Positions 24,883 through 34,245 of a stretch of 64,000 bases of DNA are shown in pieces. Made by a program: the position numbers and the translations under genes. Source of the DNA: Phaeacidiphilus oryzae TH49 (GTDB taxonomy: Bacteria; Actinomycetota; Actinomycetes; Streptomycetales; Streptomycetaceae); contig NZ_JQMQ01000004.1 in the NCBI RefSeq assembly GCF_000744815.1, positions 310,001-374,000 on the forward strand, given 5' to 3'. How positions within the stretch are numbered: position 1 is the stretch's first letter; each line of letters opens with the position of its first letter. The notes below the pieces were generated by a model. It was given only the letters and a program-made list of their open reading frames with translations, searched no databases and had not been told where the DNA came from.

Positions 24883-27800
24883 ATGGATGAATCACGCGAG
24901 ACCCCCGGCCCCGGGGGCACCTTCAGCCCGAGCCGCCGCTCGGTGGTCGCCATGGGTGCTCTGGGGCTCGGCGCGCTGGCCGCGCCGGCGCTGCTGCCCG
25001 GTACGGCCTGGGCGGACGCGGCGGCTGCCGGCGCCGGCGCGAGCGGCGGATCCGGCTCCGCCGAGCCGACCGACCCCGGCGCCTACGTCCGCTTCCAGCC
25101 GGTGCCCGGCGGATTCCCGCTCGCCGTCGGCGGCAGCCCGGTGCCGCTGTGGGTGGACGGCAGTGCCGACCACCCCGGAGTGGTCCGCGCGGCCGGCGAC
25201 CTCCGCGACGACCTCAAGCGGGTGACCGGCACCGCCCCGCGCTCAGCACCGCCGCCGGGGCCCCGCCCGCGGCCCGCACCGCCGTGCTGATCGGCACCCT
25301 CGGCCGCAGCCCGGTCATCGACCGGCTGGCCGCCGAAGGAAAGATCGACACCAGCGGCGTCGCAGGTCGCTGGGAGACCTCCCTCCAGCAGGTGGTGGAC
25401 CGCCCGCTGCCCGGCGTCGACCGGGCCCTGGTGATCGCCGGCAGCGACCAGCGCGGCACCATCTACGGCCTGTACGACGTGAGTTACGGCATCGGCGTCT
25501 CTCCCTGGTACTGGTGGGCGGACGCCGCCCCGACCCCGCGCGAGCAGCTGTGGATCCTCCCCGGCCGGCACACCCAGGGCACCCCGGCCGTCCGCTACCG
25601 CGGCTTCTTCATCAACGACGACAACCCTGTACTGGACAGCTGGGCCGTCTCCTACTTCGGCAAGGGCCTCGCGGCCGGCTACCCCGGCGGGCTCAACCAC
25701 TTCTTCTACGCCCGGATCTTCGAGGTGATGCTGCGGCTGAAGGCCAACTACCTCTGGCCGGCGGTCTGGGGCCGCGCCTTCGCCCTGGACGACCCGCAGA
25801 ACCACGCCACCGCCACCGCCTACGGAGTGGTGATGGGCACCTCCCACGAGGCGCCGATGCTGCGCGGGATCGAGGAGTGGAACCGCTTCGCCGTCCCGGC
25901 CGTACGGGACGCCCAGGGCAACATCACCACCCCGGGCCACGACCCCTACGGCGGCACAGGCGAATGGTCCTTCCGCTACAACTCCGACGCCCTGAAGGCC
26001 TACTGGCGCGAGGGCATCCAGCGGATGGTGGACCAGAAGATCGAGGGCGTGGTCACCATCGGCATGCGCGGGAACGGCGACACCGCGCTCACCGACGGCG
26101 CCGGCATCGACCTGATGCAGCAGATCATCGACGCCCAGCGGCAGATCATCGCCGAGGTCACCGGCAAGGACGCGGCCCTCACCCCGCAGTGCTGGACCCT
26201 CTACAAGGAGGTGCAGCGCTACTGGGCCGAGGGCCTGCGCGCCCCGAGCGACGTCATCATCAACCTCTGCGACGACAACTGGGGCAACATGCGGATGCTC
26301 CCGGATCCGGCGGAGCCCGCGCGCTCCGGCGGCTACGGGATCTACTACCACGACGACTACGTGGGCGCCGGCCGCAACTACATGTGGCTGTCGACCTCCA
26401 ACCTGGCCAACATGTGGGAGCAGCTCCACCAGGTCACCGCCTACGGCGACAGCAGCCTCTGGATGCTCAACGCCGGCGTCTTCAAGAAGCACGAGGCGGC
26501 CGTCCAGTTCTTCCTGGACTACTCCTGGAACCCGGACCGCTGGCCGCTGGAGCGGCTGACCGAGTGGCAGGTCCGGTTCGCCCGGCAGAACCTGGGCGCG
26601 GAGCAGGCCGCCGCGATCGGCGCGGTGCTCCACCGGTACGGCGTCCTCCAGGCCCGCCGCAAGCCCGAGCTGCTCAACCGGCGGATCACCACCGCCGCCG
26701 ACGGCACCGTCCACAACGACGACGCGGCCACCCCTTTCGCCCCCGCCAACTACCGCGAGCTGGAACGGGTCACCGCCGACTGGCAGGAGCTGGCCGACGA
26801 GGCCGAGCGGATCGCCCGCGCCCTCCCGGCCTCCGCCCAGGACGCCTTCACCGAGCTCGTCGGCTACCCGGTGCGGGCCACCGCCAACGTCTACGCGCTC
26901 CGCCAGGCCGAGTTCACCAACCTCCGCTACGCCGCCCAGGGCCGGGCCGCCACCAATGCGCTCGCCGACCGGACGGCCGCCTGCTTCGCCACCGACCAGG
27001 ACCTCCAGCAGGCCTACAACTCCCAGGTGGCGAACGGCAAGTGGGCCGGGTTCATGATCCAGCCGCACCTGGACTACGGCGATGTCGCCCGATACGGCTC
27101 GGACGCCTCCTGGCAGCAGCCGCCGCTGCCGGACATGGTCTTCCCGGCGGTTCAGCGGATCACCCTCGCCCCGGGCGCCGAGATGGGGGTGGCGCTGGAC
27201 GGCACCGAGACCGCGTGGTGGCCGCAGTCCCCGGCGGCCGACGCGGTGCTGCCCGCGCTGAGCCGCTGGTCGGCCGCTCCGCCGCCGTACATCGAGATCT
27301 TCAACCGCGGCTCGCAGCCCTTCGACTACACCGTCCGCTCCGGCGCGTCCTGGCTGACGGTCGGCTCTCCGAGCGGACGGATCGACACCGAGACCCGGCT
27401 CGAACTGCGCGCCGACTGGGCGCGGGCGCCCCGCGGCACCACCCGCGTTCCGCTCACCGTGAGCGGAAGCGAGGGCACCGAGGTGGTGGTCACGGCGCTG
27501 GTGGAGAACCCGTCGCTGCCCGCGGGGGCCCGCGGCCACGTCGAGGCCGACGGCCATGTCTCGATCCTCGCGCCGCACTACTCGCGCGCGTTCGGCGGCA
27601 GCGCCGGGATCGACTGGACCACCCTCGCCGACCTCGGCCGGGACGGCTCGGTGGTGACGCCCTTCCCGGTCACCGCGGCCCGCCAGACCCCGGGGGCGGC
27701 GGACTCGCCGCGGCTGGAGTACGACGTGGTGCTCCTGGCGCCGGGCGAGGTGCGGGTCACCGCCTACCTCTCCCCGCGCAACCACGCGCTGGCCTCGGGC

Positions 27801-28082
27801 AGCCTGGCCTACGCCGTCTCCTTCGACGGCGCCGCGCCGCAGAGCGTGGACATCGTCACCGCGACCGGCTCGGTGGACGCCACCCTGAACGACGCCTGGG
27901 CCCGCAACACGTCCAACAACGTCAACGCGACCACCACCAGCCACAGCATCGCCGCGGCCGGCAACCACACCCTGCGGTTCTGGATGGTCGACCCGACGGT
28001 GATCCTCCACAAGCTCGTCATCGACACCGGCGGCCTCCGCTGGTCCTACCTGGGCCCGCCGGAGAGCCACCGCCTCTCCTGA
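24883..28082 (+). pseudogene. GH115 alpha-glucuronidase, interrupted by a single-base frameshift
   Basis: GH115 enzymes release (4-O-methyl)glucuronic acid from intact xylan. The gene is split over two frames. Frame 1 (24883-25290) gives a Tat-type signal (SPSRRSVVAMG) and FPLAVGGSPVPLWVDG up to DLKRVTGTAP, then nonsense and a stop. The rest of the enzyme is open in the -1 frame to 28082, resuming with LSTAAGAPPAARTAVLIGTL. Inserting one G at about 25239 (CCCCG|CGCTC) restores one protein of about 1066 residues. The main part shows the family segments FFINDDNPVLDSW, HFFYARIFEVMLRLKANYLW, VTIGMRGNGD and LCDDNWGNMRMLP, and the C-terminal Ig-like domains. The body shows no other decay, so this is a recent mutation or a sequence error. 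Without correction, only a start inside the gene (for example 25149) would yield the cytoplasmic body. Confidence 0.85.
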
Positions 28083-28306
28083 GGGAGGAGGGTCCGGGTA
28101 CCGAGGGGACCCGCTCGCCGGCGCCGGCGCGATGGCCGCCGCCGGCGGCGGCCCCTCGGCCGGTCCCGCCCCGCCTGCGGCCGCCGTTCCCGTCCGCGAC
28201 TGCCGTACCGGCGGGGGACTGCCGCCTCGTTTACACCGTCCGCGGCCCCGGGTAATCTTCCGGCGACCCGTCAGAAACCAACGCCGGTAAGGCCGTTGGC
28301 GCTCCT

Positions 28307-28318
28307 GACAACGTTGTC
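28307..28318. promoter_or_regulatory. Palindromic operator before GH76
   Basis: GACAACGTTGTC is a perfect 12-bp palindrome ending 12 bp before the GH76 start codon. It has the form of a LacI-family operator (central CG). A second inverted repeat, CCAACG/CGTTGG (28278-28283, 28294-28299), lies just upstream. The cognate regulator is unknown. Confidence 0.55.
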
Positions 28319-28330
28319 GTGGAGGTTGAT

Positions 28331-30289
28331 GTGAGACCCCCTGCTCTCTCGCCCGGCATCCGCGGCGGTGGCGCCGCCGGCCGGCTGCTCGCCTTCGGGC
28401 TGGCCCTGCTCACCGCCGTCGGCCTCGCCCTCGCGACTCCGGCCGCGCAGGCGCGGGCGTCCGCGCCGACGGCGGTGGACGCCGGTGCCGCCGCTTCTGG
28501 CGCCGCTCCCGCCGCCGGCGCCGCTTCCGCCGACGGCACCGCGGTCTGCGTCCTGTCCTGCGACGGTGTCGGCGCCGCGCAGGCGCAGGGCGACAGTGCG
28601 CCGGTTCCCGCCCGCCGCGTCGGCGCCGGGCTGCTGACACTGCACGTCTCCGCCAAGGACGACATGGCCTGGGGAGTCCTGGCGGGCGGCAGCGCGTCCG
28701 ACACCGTCTGGGTCGAGCGCACCTGGAACGCCGGCACCGACCACGAGACGCTGGGCACCACCGCGCTGTCCGGCACCGGCGGCACGGCCGCCACGGCGCT
28801 ATACAACATCACTGACCCACGCGGCCACCGCCGCGGCTGGGTCCGCGCCTGCGCCGCCACCGCCGGCCGGCAGTCCTGCACCGGCTGGGCGTACCCCAAG
28901 GACTGCGACACCCTCTGCGACGGGACCCCCTCCTCCCAGGCGGCGGGCGACGCCGTACCGGTGCCCGAGGTCGCGGTCGACGGACGCACCCTCGCCCTCC
29001 ACGCCGACCAGCGCGACCGGATGGGCTGGGCCGGCCTGGCCGCCGCCCGCCCCGGCGACCGGATCTGGATCGAGCGCTCCTGGGACGGCGGCGCGAGCAC
29101 ACCGGACGGCGGGCAGCTCGGCCTCACCGCCGCACGCGCCGGTGCGTCCACCGCCGCCACCTCGATGTTCGCCTCCCGCGATCCGCGCGGCCTCCTCTAC
29201 GGCGGCGCCCTCCGCGCCTGCCTCCGGCCCGCCGGCCAGTCGGCCGCGAGCTGCACGGAGTGGTCGCGGCCCGCGCCCTCGAAGGCGGCCGCCGCGGCGG
29301 ACGCCCTGATGTGGTCCTACGACCCCTACAGCGGCTGGTGGCCCAGCAGTTGGTGGAACTCGGCGGCCACCCTGACCGCCCTGATCGACTACGAGCGGAC
29401 CGCCGGCACCCACGACTACGACTGGGTGGTCGCCCGCACCTTCGACGAGAACCACCAGGCGTTCCCGGCCGGAGTGCGCAGCTCGGACGCGATCCAGGGG
29501 AACTTCATCTCCCGCGCGGTCGACGACACGGGCTGGTGGGGCCTGGCCTGGCTCACCGCGTACGACTACACCCACCAGGCGCGCTACCTGGCCACCACGC
29601 AGACCATCGGGGACTTCCTCAACCAGTACTGGGACCCGGGCACCTGCGGGGGCGGCGAGTGGTGGAGCATCGAGAAGACCTACAAGAACGCCGTCACCAG
29701 CGGGCTGTACCTGCTCTTCACGGCTGAGCTGCACCAGGCGATCCCGGGCGACACCCAGTGGCTCGACCGGGCCAGGACGGCCGGGGCCTGGTACATGTCC
29801 AGCGGGCTGATCGACTCCCAGGGGCTGGTCAACGACGGCCTGACCGACACCTGCCAGAACAACGGCCAGACCGTCTGGAGCTACAACCAGGGCCTCGCCA
29901 TCGGCGGCCTGACCGAGCTCTGGAAGGACACCGGCGACGCGACCGCGCTGGCCACCGCGCGCCGCCTCGCGGACACCGCGATGAGCAGCGGCCAGCTGAC
30001 CGTGAACGGCATCCTCACCGAGTCCTGCGACCTCGGCCAGGGCTCCTGCGACGACAACCAGCGGCAGTTCAAGGGCATCTTCATCCGCAACTTCGCCGAT
30101 CTGGCGCGGGCGACAGGCGCGCCGGCCTACCGCGACTACATCCGGACCCAGGCCGACTCCATCTGGTCCACGGACCGGGACTCCCTCAACAACCTCGGTG
30201 AGCGCTGGGCCGGCACCACCCCCAACGCCACCTCCTGGCGCACCCAGGCCAGCGCCCTGGAGGCACTGACCGCCGCCGCGGCGGGCTGA
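28331..30289 (+). CDS. Secreted GH76 alpha-1,6-mannanase with two N-terminal repeat modules
   Basis: The product is a secreted protein of about 652 residues. The signal peptide includes LLAFGLALLTAVGLALATPA. Residues about 70-320 hold two tandem modules of about 110 residues, each with a Cys-x3-Cys-Asp-Gly start (VCVLSCDG; DTLCDG), a D-x-M-x-W core (KDDMAWGVLAGG; RDRMGWAGLAAA), WVERTWNAG/WIERSWDGG and a closing DPRG. Their role is unknown, perhaps binding to mannan. The catalytic GH76 domain (about 320-650) has the Asp-Asp pair in SRAVDDTGWWGLAWL, EWWSIEKTYKNAV and DDNQRQFKGIFIRNFADLA. It attacks alpha-1,6-mannan of fungal or actinobacterial walls. The GTG at 28331 is chosen because GGAGG lies 5 nt upstream. 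It complements the intracellular GH38 mannosidase locus functionally. Confidence 0.88.
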   Translation: MRPPALSPGIRGGGAAGRLLAFGLALLTAVGLALATPAAQARASAPTAVDAGAAASGAAPAAGAASADGTAVCVLSCDGVGAAQAQGDSAPVPARRVGAGLLTLHVSAKDDMAWGVLAGGSASDTVWVERTWNAGTDHETLGTTALSGTGGTAATALYNITDPRGHRRGWVRACAATAGRQSCTGWAYPKDCDTLCDGTPSSQAAGDAVPVPEVAVDGRTLALHADQRDRMGWAGLAAARPGDRIWIERSWDGGASTPDGGQLGLTAARAGASTAATSMFASRDPRGLLYGGALRACLRPAGQSAASCTEWSRPAPSKAAAAADALMWSYDPYSGWWPSSWWNSAATLTALIDYERTAGTHDYDWVVARTFDENHQAFPAGVRSSDAIQGNFISRAVDDTGWWGLAWLTAYDYTHQARYLATTQTIGDFLNQYWDPGTCGGGEWWSIEKTYKNAVTSGLYLLFTAELHQAIPGDTQWLDRARTAGAWYMSSGLIDSQGLVNDGLTDTCQNNGQTVWSYNQGLAIGGLTELWKDTGDATALATARRLADTAMSSGQLTVNGILTESCDLGQGSCDDNQRQFKGIFIRNFADLARATGAPAYRDYIRTQADSIWSTDRDSLNNLGERWAGTTPNATSWRTQASALEALTAAAAG

Positions 30290-30484
30290 CCGCTCCGCAG
30301 GGCCGGCCAGCGCCCGAGGGCCGCGGAAACCCGCGCCCAGCCGCGAGATCCACCGCACCCGGCAACGAAGCCCGAACCACCCCGGGCAGCCACCGCCGGG
30401 TGCGGCGCCCGCCACCCCGCGCGTTCCGCGCCCGCGTGGGGCCCCGCCCTGCGCTTCCCCGCTCTGCGCTTCCGCGCCCGGCGT

Positions 30485-31483
30485 TCACAGTTCCAAAGCG
30501 CCCTCGCTGCGGCGGGTGGTGAGCATGCGGCGGGGGGTGGTGCCAGAGAGGGCGCGGAACTCTCGGGTGAGGTGGGCCTGGTCGAAGTAGCCGGCGGCGG
30601 TCGCGGTCTCGGTTGCGGTCGCACCGCGGTCGAGCAGCGCCACGGCCCGGCCGAAGCGCAGGACGCGCGCGGAGACCTTGGGCGTCAGCCCGATCTGCTC
30701 GGCGAAGCGCCGGCCCAGATACCGCTGGCTCCACCCGACCTCGGCCGCGATCCGGCCGATCGGCAGGGTGCCCGCGCTGCCCGCGAGGAGCTGCCAGGCG
30801 CGGACCACCTCGGGCGCGGGGGAGGGCCCGTCCGCCAGCCGGGCCAGCAGGGCCGCGTCCAGCAGGTCGAAGCGGCGCTCCCAGTCCCTGGTGGCCGCCA
30901 GCCGCTCCACCAGCTCGCCGGCCTGCCGGCCCAGCAGGTCCCGGAGCTCGATGACCTGGCCGGTCAGCTCCCGCATGGGCAGGCCGAGGAGGCGGTAGGC
31001 GCCGAGCGGCGTGAACTCCAGCCGGATCGCCTCCTGACCGCCGGGATGGACGCACTGGGCTGGCCCGTCGGCCAGCCCCACTACCAGGGAGCCGATCCGC
31101 CCGCTGCCGGCCCCGGTCGCGCCCAGCCGCCGGACGTCGGAGAACGGCTCCCCGAGGCTGATCACCAGCACCGCGCGGGCGCTCGGCACCATCCGCACCT
31201 GGTACGGGGACGGCACGGCCTCCCAGTAGCCGGCGTAGTCGAGGAGGTACGGGCGCAGGCCCGGATGCCAGACCGGCCGCGCCCGCCATATCCCGGCCAC
31301 GCGCGCCACCTCAAGGCGGCCGGTGGCCGTGGCCGTGGCGGTCGCGGTCGCGGTCGCGGTGGCGGTGGTCCCCGCGAACGGCGCCCCCGCCGCGCCCCCG
31401 CCGTACAGAGTTCGCACCCCACCAGTCTCCAGTGAGCGGAGGGGCGCGGTCCGCGGAAGCGGACGGGTTCGCAGATTCTTCAC
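30485..31483 (-). CDS. AraC family transcriptional regulator
   Basis: This regulator of up to 332 residues has an N-terminal sensor part (RPYLLDYAGYWEAVPSPYQV, EAIRLEFTPLGAYRLLG), as in the group of AraC proteins with an N-terminal DUF6597-like fold, and a C-terminal AraC HTH pair (IGRIAAEVGWSQRYLGRRF, GYFDQAHLTREFRALSGTTP). An unusual Thr-Ala run near residues 40-54 is encoded by a hexanucleotide array. The start is uncertain: GTG at 31483 has a poorly placed ribosome site, GTG at 31417 has GGAGA at a better distance and still precedes the repeat. Its target is not clear; the aldehyde dehydrogenase gene upstream on the same strand is a candidate. Confidence 0.8.
   Translation of the reverse strand: MKNLRTRPLPRTAPLRSLETGGVRTLYGGGAAGAPFAGTTATATATATATATATGRLEVARVAGIWRARPVWHPGLRPYLLDYAGYWEAVPSPYQVRMVPSARAVLVISLGEPFSDVRRLGATGAGSGRIGSLVVGLADGPAQCVHPGGQEAIRLEFTPLGAYRLLGLPMRELTGQVIELRDLLGRQAGELVERLAATRDWERRFDLLDAALLARLADGPSPAPEVVRAWQLLAGSAGTLPIGRIAAEVGWSQRYLGRRFAEQIGLTPKVSARVLRFGRAVALLDRGATATETATAAGYFDQAHLTREFRALSGTTPRRMLTTRRSEGALEL
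31321..31370. repeat. Hexanucleotide array (GTCGCG/GTGGCC) in the AraC gene
   Basis: About eight near-identical 6-bp units encode alternating Thr-Ala on the minus strand. Copy-number change would stay in frame and only lengthen or shorten the linker. Confidence 0.7.
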
Positions 31484-31589
31484 CTCTCCGGTGCCGGTGC
31501 CGGATGATCGTGCGGGGCGGAGCTGCTCGACGATCGAACGTCCGGCCAGAGCCAGAGCCCACCCCCGCGGCCGGCTGAGAAGGCCGGCG

Positions 31590-32978
31590 TCAGCCGACCC
31601 ACACCGTGGTGACGTTGCAGAACTCGCGCAGGCCGTGGCCGGCGAGCTCCCGGCCGTAGCCGGAGCGCTTGATGCCGCCGAAGGGAAGCGCCGGGTGGGA
31701 GGCGGTCATGCCGTTGAGGTAGACCGCGCCCGCGCGCAGCTCGGCGATCAGCCGGCGCTGCTCCTCGGCGTCCTGGGTCCAGGCGTTGGAGCTGAGGCCG
31801 TAGCGGGTGTCGTTGGCCAGGGCGATCGCCTCGTCCAGGGAGCCCACCCGGTAGAGCGAGGCGACCGGCCCGAAGACCTCCTCGGTGTGCATCCGCGTCT
31901 CCGGGGTGAGGTCGGTGACCACGGTGGGGGAGTAGTACCACCCCGCGCCGAGGCCGTTCGGCCGCTCGCCGCCGCAGAGCACCGTCGCGCCCTTCTCCCT
32001 GGCGTCCGCGACCTGCTCCTCGACCTCCGTCAGCCCGGACTCGGTGGCCAGCGGGCCGACCTTGGTCTCCTCGGCCATCGGGTCGCCGACCCGCAGCGCC
32101 CGCATCGCCTCGACGAAGGCCCGGGAGAACTCGTCGAAGACGGCCTCGTGGACGATGAAGCGCTTGGCCGCGATGCAGGACTGCCCGTTGTTCTGCACCC
32201 GGGCGGTCACCGCCACCTCGGCCGCCTTCGCCACGTCCGCCGAGGGCAGCACCAGGAAGGGGTCGCTGCCGCCGAGTTCGAGCACCGACTTCTTGGCCTC
32301 GCTGCCGGCGATCTCGGCGACCGCGCGCCCGGCGCCCTCGCTGCCGGTGAGGGTCACCGCGGCCACCCGCGGGTCGCGCAGCACGCCCTCGATGGCGCTC
32401 GACGGGACCAGCAGCGTCTGGAAGGCGCCGACCGGGAAGCCCGCCCGGTCGAAGACCTTCTCCAGGGCCAGCGCCGTCCGCGGGACGTTGGAGGCGTGCT
32501 TCAGCAGCGCGGTGTTCCCGGCCAGCAGGGCGGGGGCGGCGAACCTGATCACCTGCCACAGCGGGAAGTTCCACGGCATCACGGCCAGCACCGGGCCGAG
32601 CGGGCGCAGTCGTACGTAGGCGTCGCGGGCGCCGGTGTCGGCGATGTCCTCCGGGGTGGGGCGCTCGTCGGCGAGCAGCGCGCGGGCGTGGGCGGCGTAC
32701 CAGCGGAGCGCCTTGGCGCACTTCTGGACCTCGGCCCGGGCCTGGGCGAGCGGCTTGCCCATCTCCAGGGTGACCGTGCGGGCCAGCTCGTCCAGCTGGT
32801 CGTCCAGGACGTCGGCGGCGGAGCGCAGCAGTTTGGCCCGGGAGTCCGGGTCCATCGCGTGGTAGCCGGCGAAGGCGGCCTCGGAGCGGGCGATCCGCTC
32901 CTCGATCTGCTCGTCCGTGAACGGCTCGAACGTCTCCAGGGTCTCGGCGGTGGCGGGGTTGATCGTGGCGATCGGCAT
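31590..32978 (-). CDS. Aldehyde dehydrogenase (succinate-semialdehyde dehydrogenase type)
   Basis: The product is a 462-residue NAD(P)-dependent aldehyde dehydrogenase, short as in the GabD/SSADH-type actinobacterial subgroup. Active-site features are PWNFPLWQVIRFAAPALLAG, LTGSEGAGRAV (cofactor loop), ELGGSDPFLVL with the general-base Glu, NNGQSCIAAKRF with the nucleophilic Cys, EEVFGPVASLYRV and LPFGGIKRSGYGRELA. It would oxidise succinate semialdehyde to succinate (GABA or polyamine catabolism) or a related aldehyde. GGAGG precedes the ATG. It is divergent from rbsR and upstream of the AraC gene. Confidence 0.88.
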   Translation of the reverse strand: MPIATINPATAETLETFEPFTDEQIEERIARSEAAFAGYHAMDPDSRAKLLRSAADVLDDQLDELARTVTLEMGKPLAQARAEVQKCAKALRWYAAHARALLADERPTPEDIADTGARDAYVRLRPLGPVLAVMPWNFPLWQVIRFAAPALLAGNTALLKHASNVPRTALALEKVFDRAGFPVGAFQTLLVPSSAIEGVLRDPRVAAVTLTGSEGAGRAVAEIAGSEAKKSVLELGGSDPFLVLPSADVAKAAEVAVTARVQNNGQSCIAAKRFIVHEAVFDEFSRAFVEAMRALRVGDPMAEETKVGPLATESGLTEVEEQVADAREKGATVLCGGERPNGLGAGWYYSPTVVTDLTPETRMHTEEVFGPVASLYRVGSLDEAIALANDTRYGLSSNAWTQDAEEQRRLIAELRAGAVYLNGMTASHPALPFGGIKRSGYGRELAGHGLREFCNVTTVWVG

Positions 32979-33132
32979 GCTTCGACGCCTCCAGAAGGGG
33001 GGGTGGCGGCTCTTGATGCTCGGCTACCCACCATTCTGGCGCGAACCGGTGCAACCTGCGGATCCCTGCGGCGGCGAGTCGCCCGGCGGCGCGGTAGATC
33101 ACAATCCGGACTCGGCTCTTGCCAAGGGAGTG

Positions 33133-33146
33133 TGGAATCGATTCCA
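33133..33146. promoter_or_regulatory. RbsR operator O1
   Basis: TGGAATCGATTCCA is a perfect 14-bp palindrome with the central CG of LacI-family operators, 52 bp before rbsR. With the second copy 22 bp downstream it probably mediates autorepression of the ribose operon. Confidence 0.75.
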
Positions 33147-33154
33147 ATCTCTCG

Positions 33155-33168
33155 TGTAATCGATTCCA
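33155..33168. promoter_or_regulatory. RbsR operator O2
   Basis: TGTAATCGATTCCA differs from O1 in one base. The 22-bp centre-to-centre spacing puts both on one face of the helix, allowing cooperative binding. Confidence 0.7.
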
Positions 33169-33197
33169 TGGGTGGATCAGTCGGAGGAGGGCGCTCG

Positions 33198-34205
33198 ATG
33201 GCGAGCATCAAGGACGTCGCCGCCCGCGCGGGCGTCTCCGCGGCCACCGTCTCCCGCGTGCTCAACGAGCACCCCGCGGTCAGCCCGGACACCCGCGCCC
33301 GGGTGCTCGCGGCCGTCGCCGAGCTGGAGTACCGGCCGAACGCCCTGGCCCGCTCGCTGCGCACGGCCCAGACCCGGACCATCGGCCTGGTCGTCAGCGA
33401 CGTCCTCAACCCCTTCTTCACCGAGCTGGCCCGGGCGGTCGAGGACGAGGCCAGGGCGCTCGGCTACAGCGTGGTCATCGGCAACGCCGACGAGCAGCCG
33501 CGGCTCCAGGACCACCACATCGCCACCCTCCTGGACCGACGGATCGACGGACTGCTGCTCAGCCCGGCCGACGGAGCGTCCCCGCTGCTGCGGGAGACCG
33601 TCCGGGAGGGCTCCGTGCCGCTGGTCTTCGTGGACCGGTGGATCCCCGGCCTGGACGGCGTCCCGGTGGTCCGCGCCGACGGCTGCGCCGCGATCCGCGA
33701 CCTGGTCCGCCACCTCCACGCGCTCGGCCGCCGCCGGCTGGCCATCATCGCGGGGCCCGCGGCCACCACCACCGGCCGCGAGCGGATCGGCGCCTTCCGC
33801 GCGGCGCTCGCGGAACTCGGCCTGACGCTCCCTCAGGAGTACATCGGGCAGGGGGACTTCCAGGCGGACAGCGGCCGCCGCTCGGCCGCCGGCTTCCTGG
33901 AGCTGCCGGAGCCGCCGGACGCGGTCTTCGCCGCGGACAACCTGATGGCGCTGGGCGCCCTGGACGAGTTCCGCGGCCGCGGCCTGCGCGTCCCCGAGGA
34001 CATCGCGCTGGCCGCCTTCGACGACATCCCCTGGTTCCCGCACACCGCGCCGCCGATCACCGCGATCGCGCAGCCCACCCGGGAGCTCGGGCGGGCCGCG
34101 GTGCGTGCGCTGGCCGACCGGATCGAGGGGCGCACCGCCTCCTCGGTCACCCTCTCCGCGCGGCTGGTCGCCCGCCGCTCCTGCGGAGAGCCCGAGAGAA
34201 CCTGA
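33198..34205 (+). CDS. rbsR: LacI family repressor of the ribose operon
   Basis: This 335-residue LacI/GalR-type repressor begins with the HTH ASIKDVAARAGVSAATVSRV and hinge YRPNALARSLRTAQTRTIGLV, followed by a periplasmic-binding-protein-like effector domain (LNPFFTELARAVEDEARALG, GLLLSPADG, FVDRWIPGLDG, AAFDDIPWF). It heads the rbs operon, so ribose or a derivative is the likely inducer. The ATG at 33198 follows GGAGGAGGG; an upstream ATG (33168) overlaps the second operator. Two near-identical palindromes in front support autoregulation. The ribose assignment rests on the neighbouring genes. Confidence 0.87.
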   Translation: MASIKDVAARAGVSAATVSRVLNEHPAVSPDTRARVLAAVAELEYRPNALARSLRTAQTRTIGLVVSDVLNPFFTELARAVEDEARALGYSVVIGNADEQPRLQDHHIATLLDRRIDGLLLSPADGASPLLRETVREGSVPLVFVDRWIPGLDGVPVVRADGCAAIRDLVRHLHALGRRRLAIIAGPAATTTGRERIGAFRAALAELGLTLPQEYIGQGDFQADSGRRSAAGFLELPEPPDAVFAADNLMALGALDEFRGRGLRVPEDIALAAFDDIPWFPHTAPPITAIAQPTRELGRAAVRALADRIEGRTASSVTLSARLVARRSCGEPERT

Positions 34206-34245
34206 ACCCGACCCCGCCAAGAGTGTCCCCGACAAGGAGTAGTCG

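Noticed and set aside
25230-25260. Programmed -1 ribosomal frameshift in the GH115 gene
   Set aside because: No slippery heptamer (X XXY YYZ) or clear downstream pseudoknot is present, GH115 genes are not known to use frameshifting, and two other genes show the same kind of single-base loss.
31321-31370. CRISPR-like array
   Set aside because: Six-base units without spacers, in frame inside a coding sequence; it is a simple repeat.
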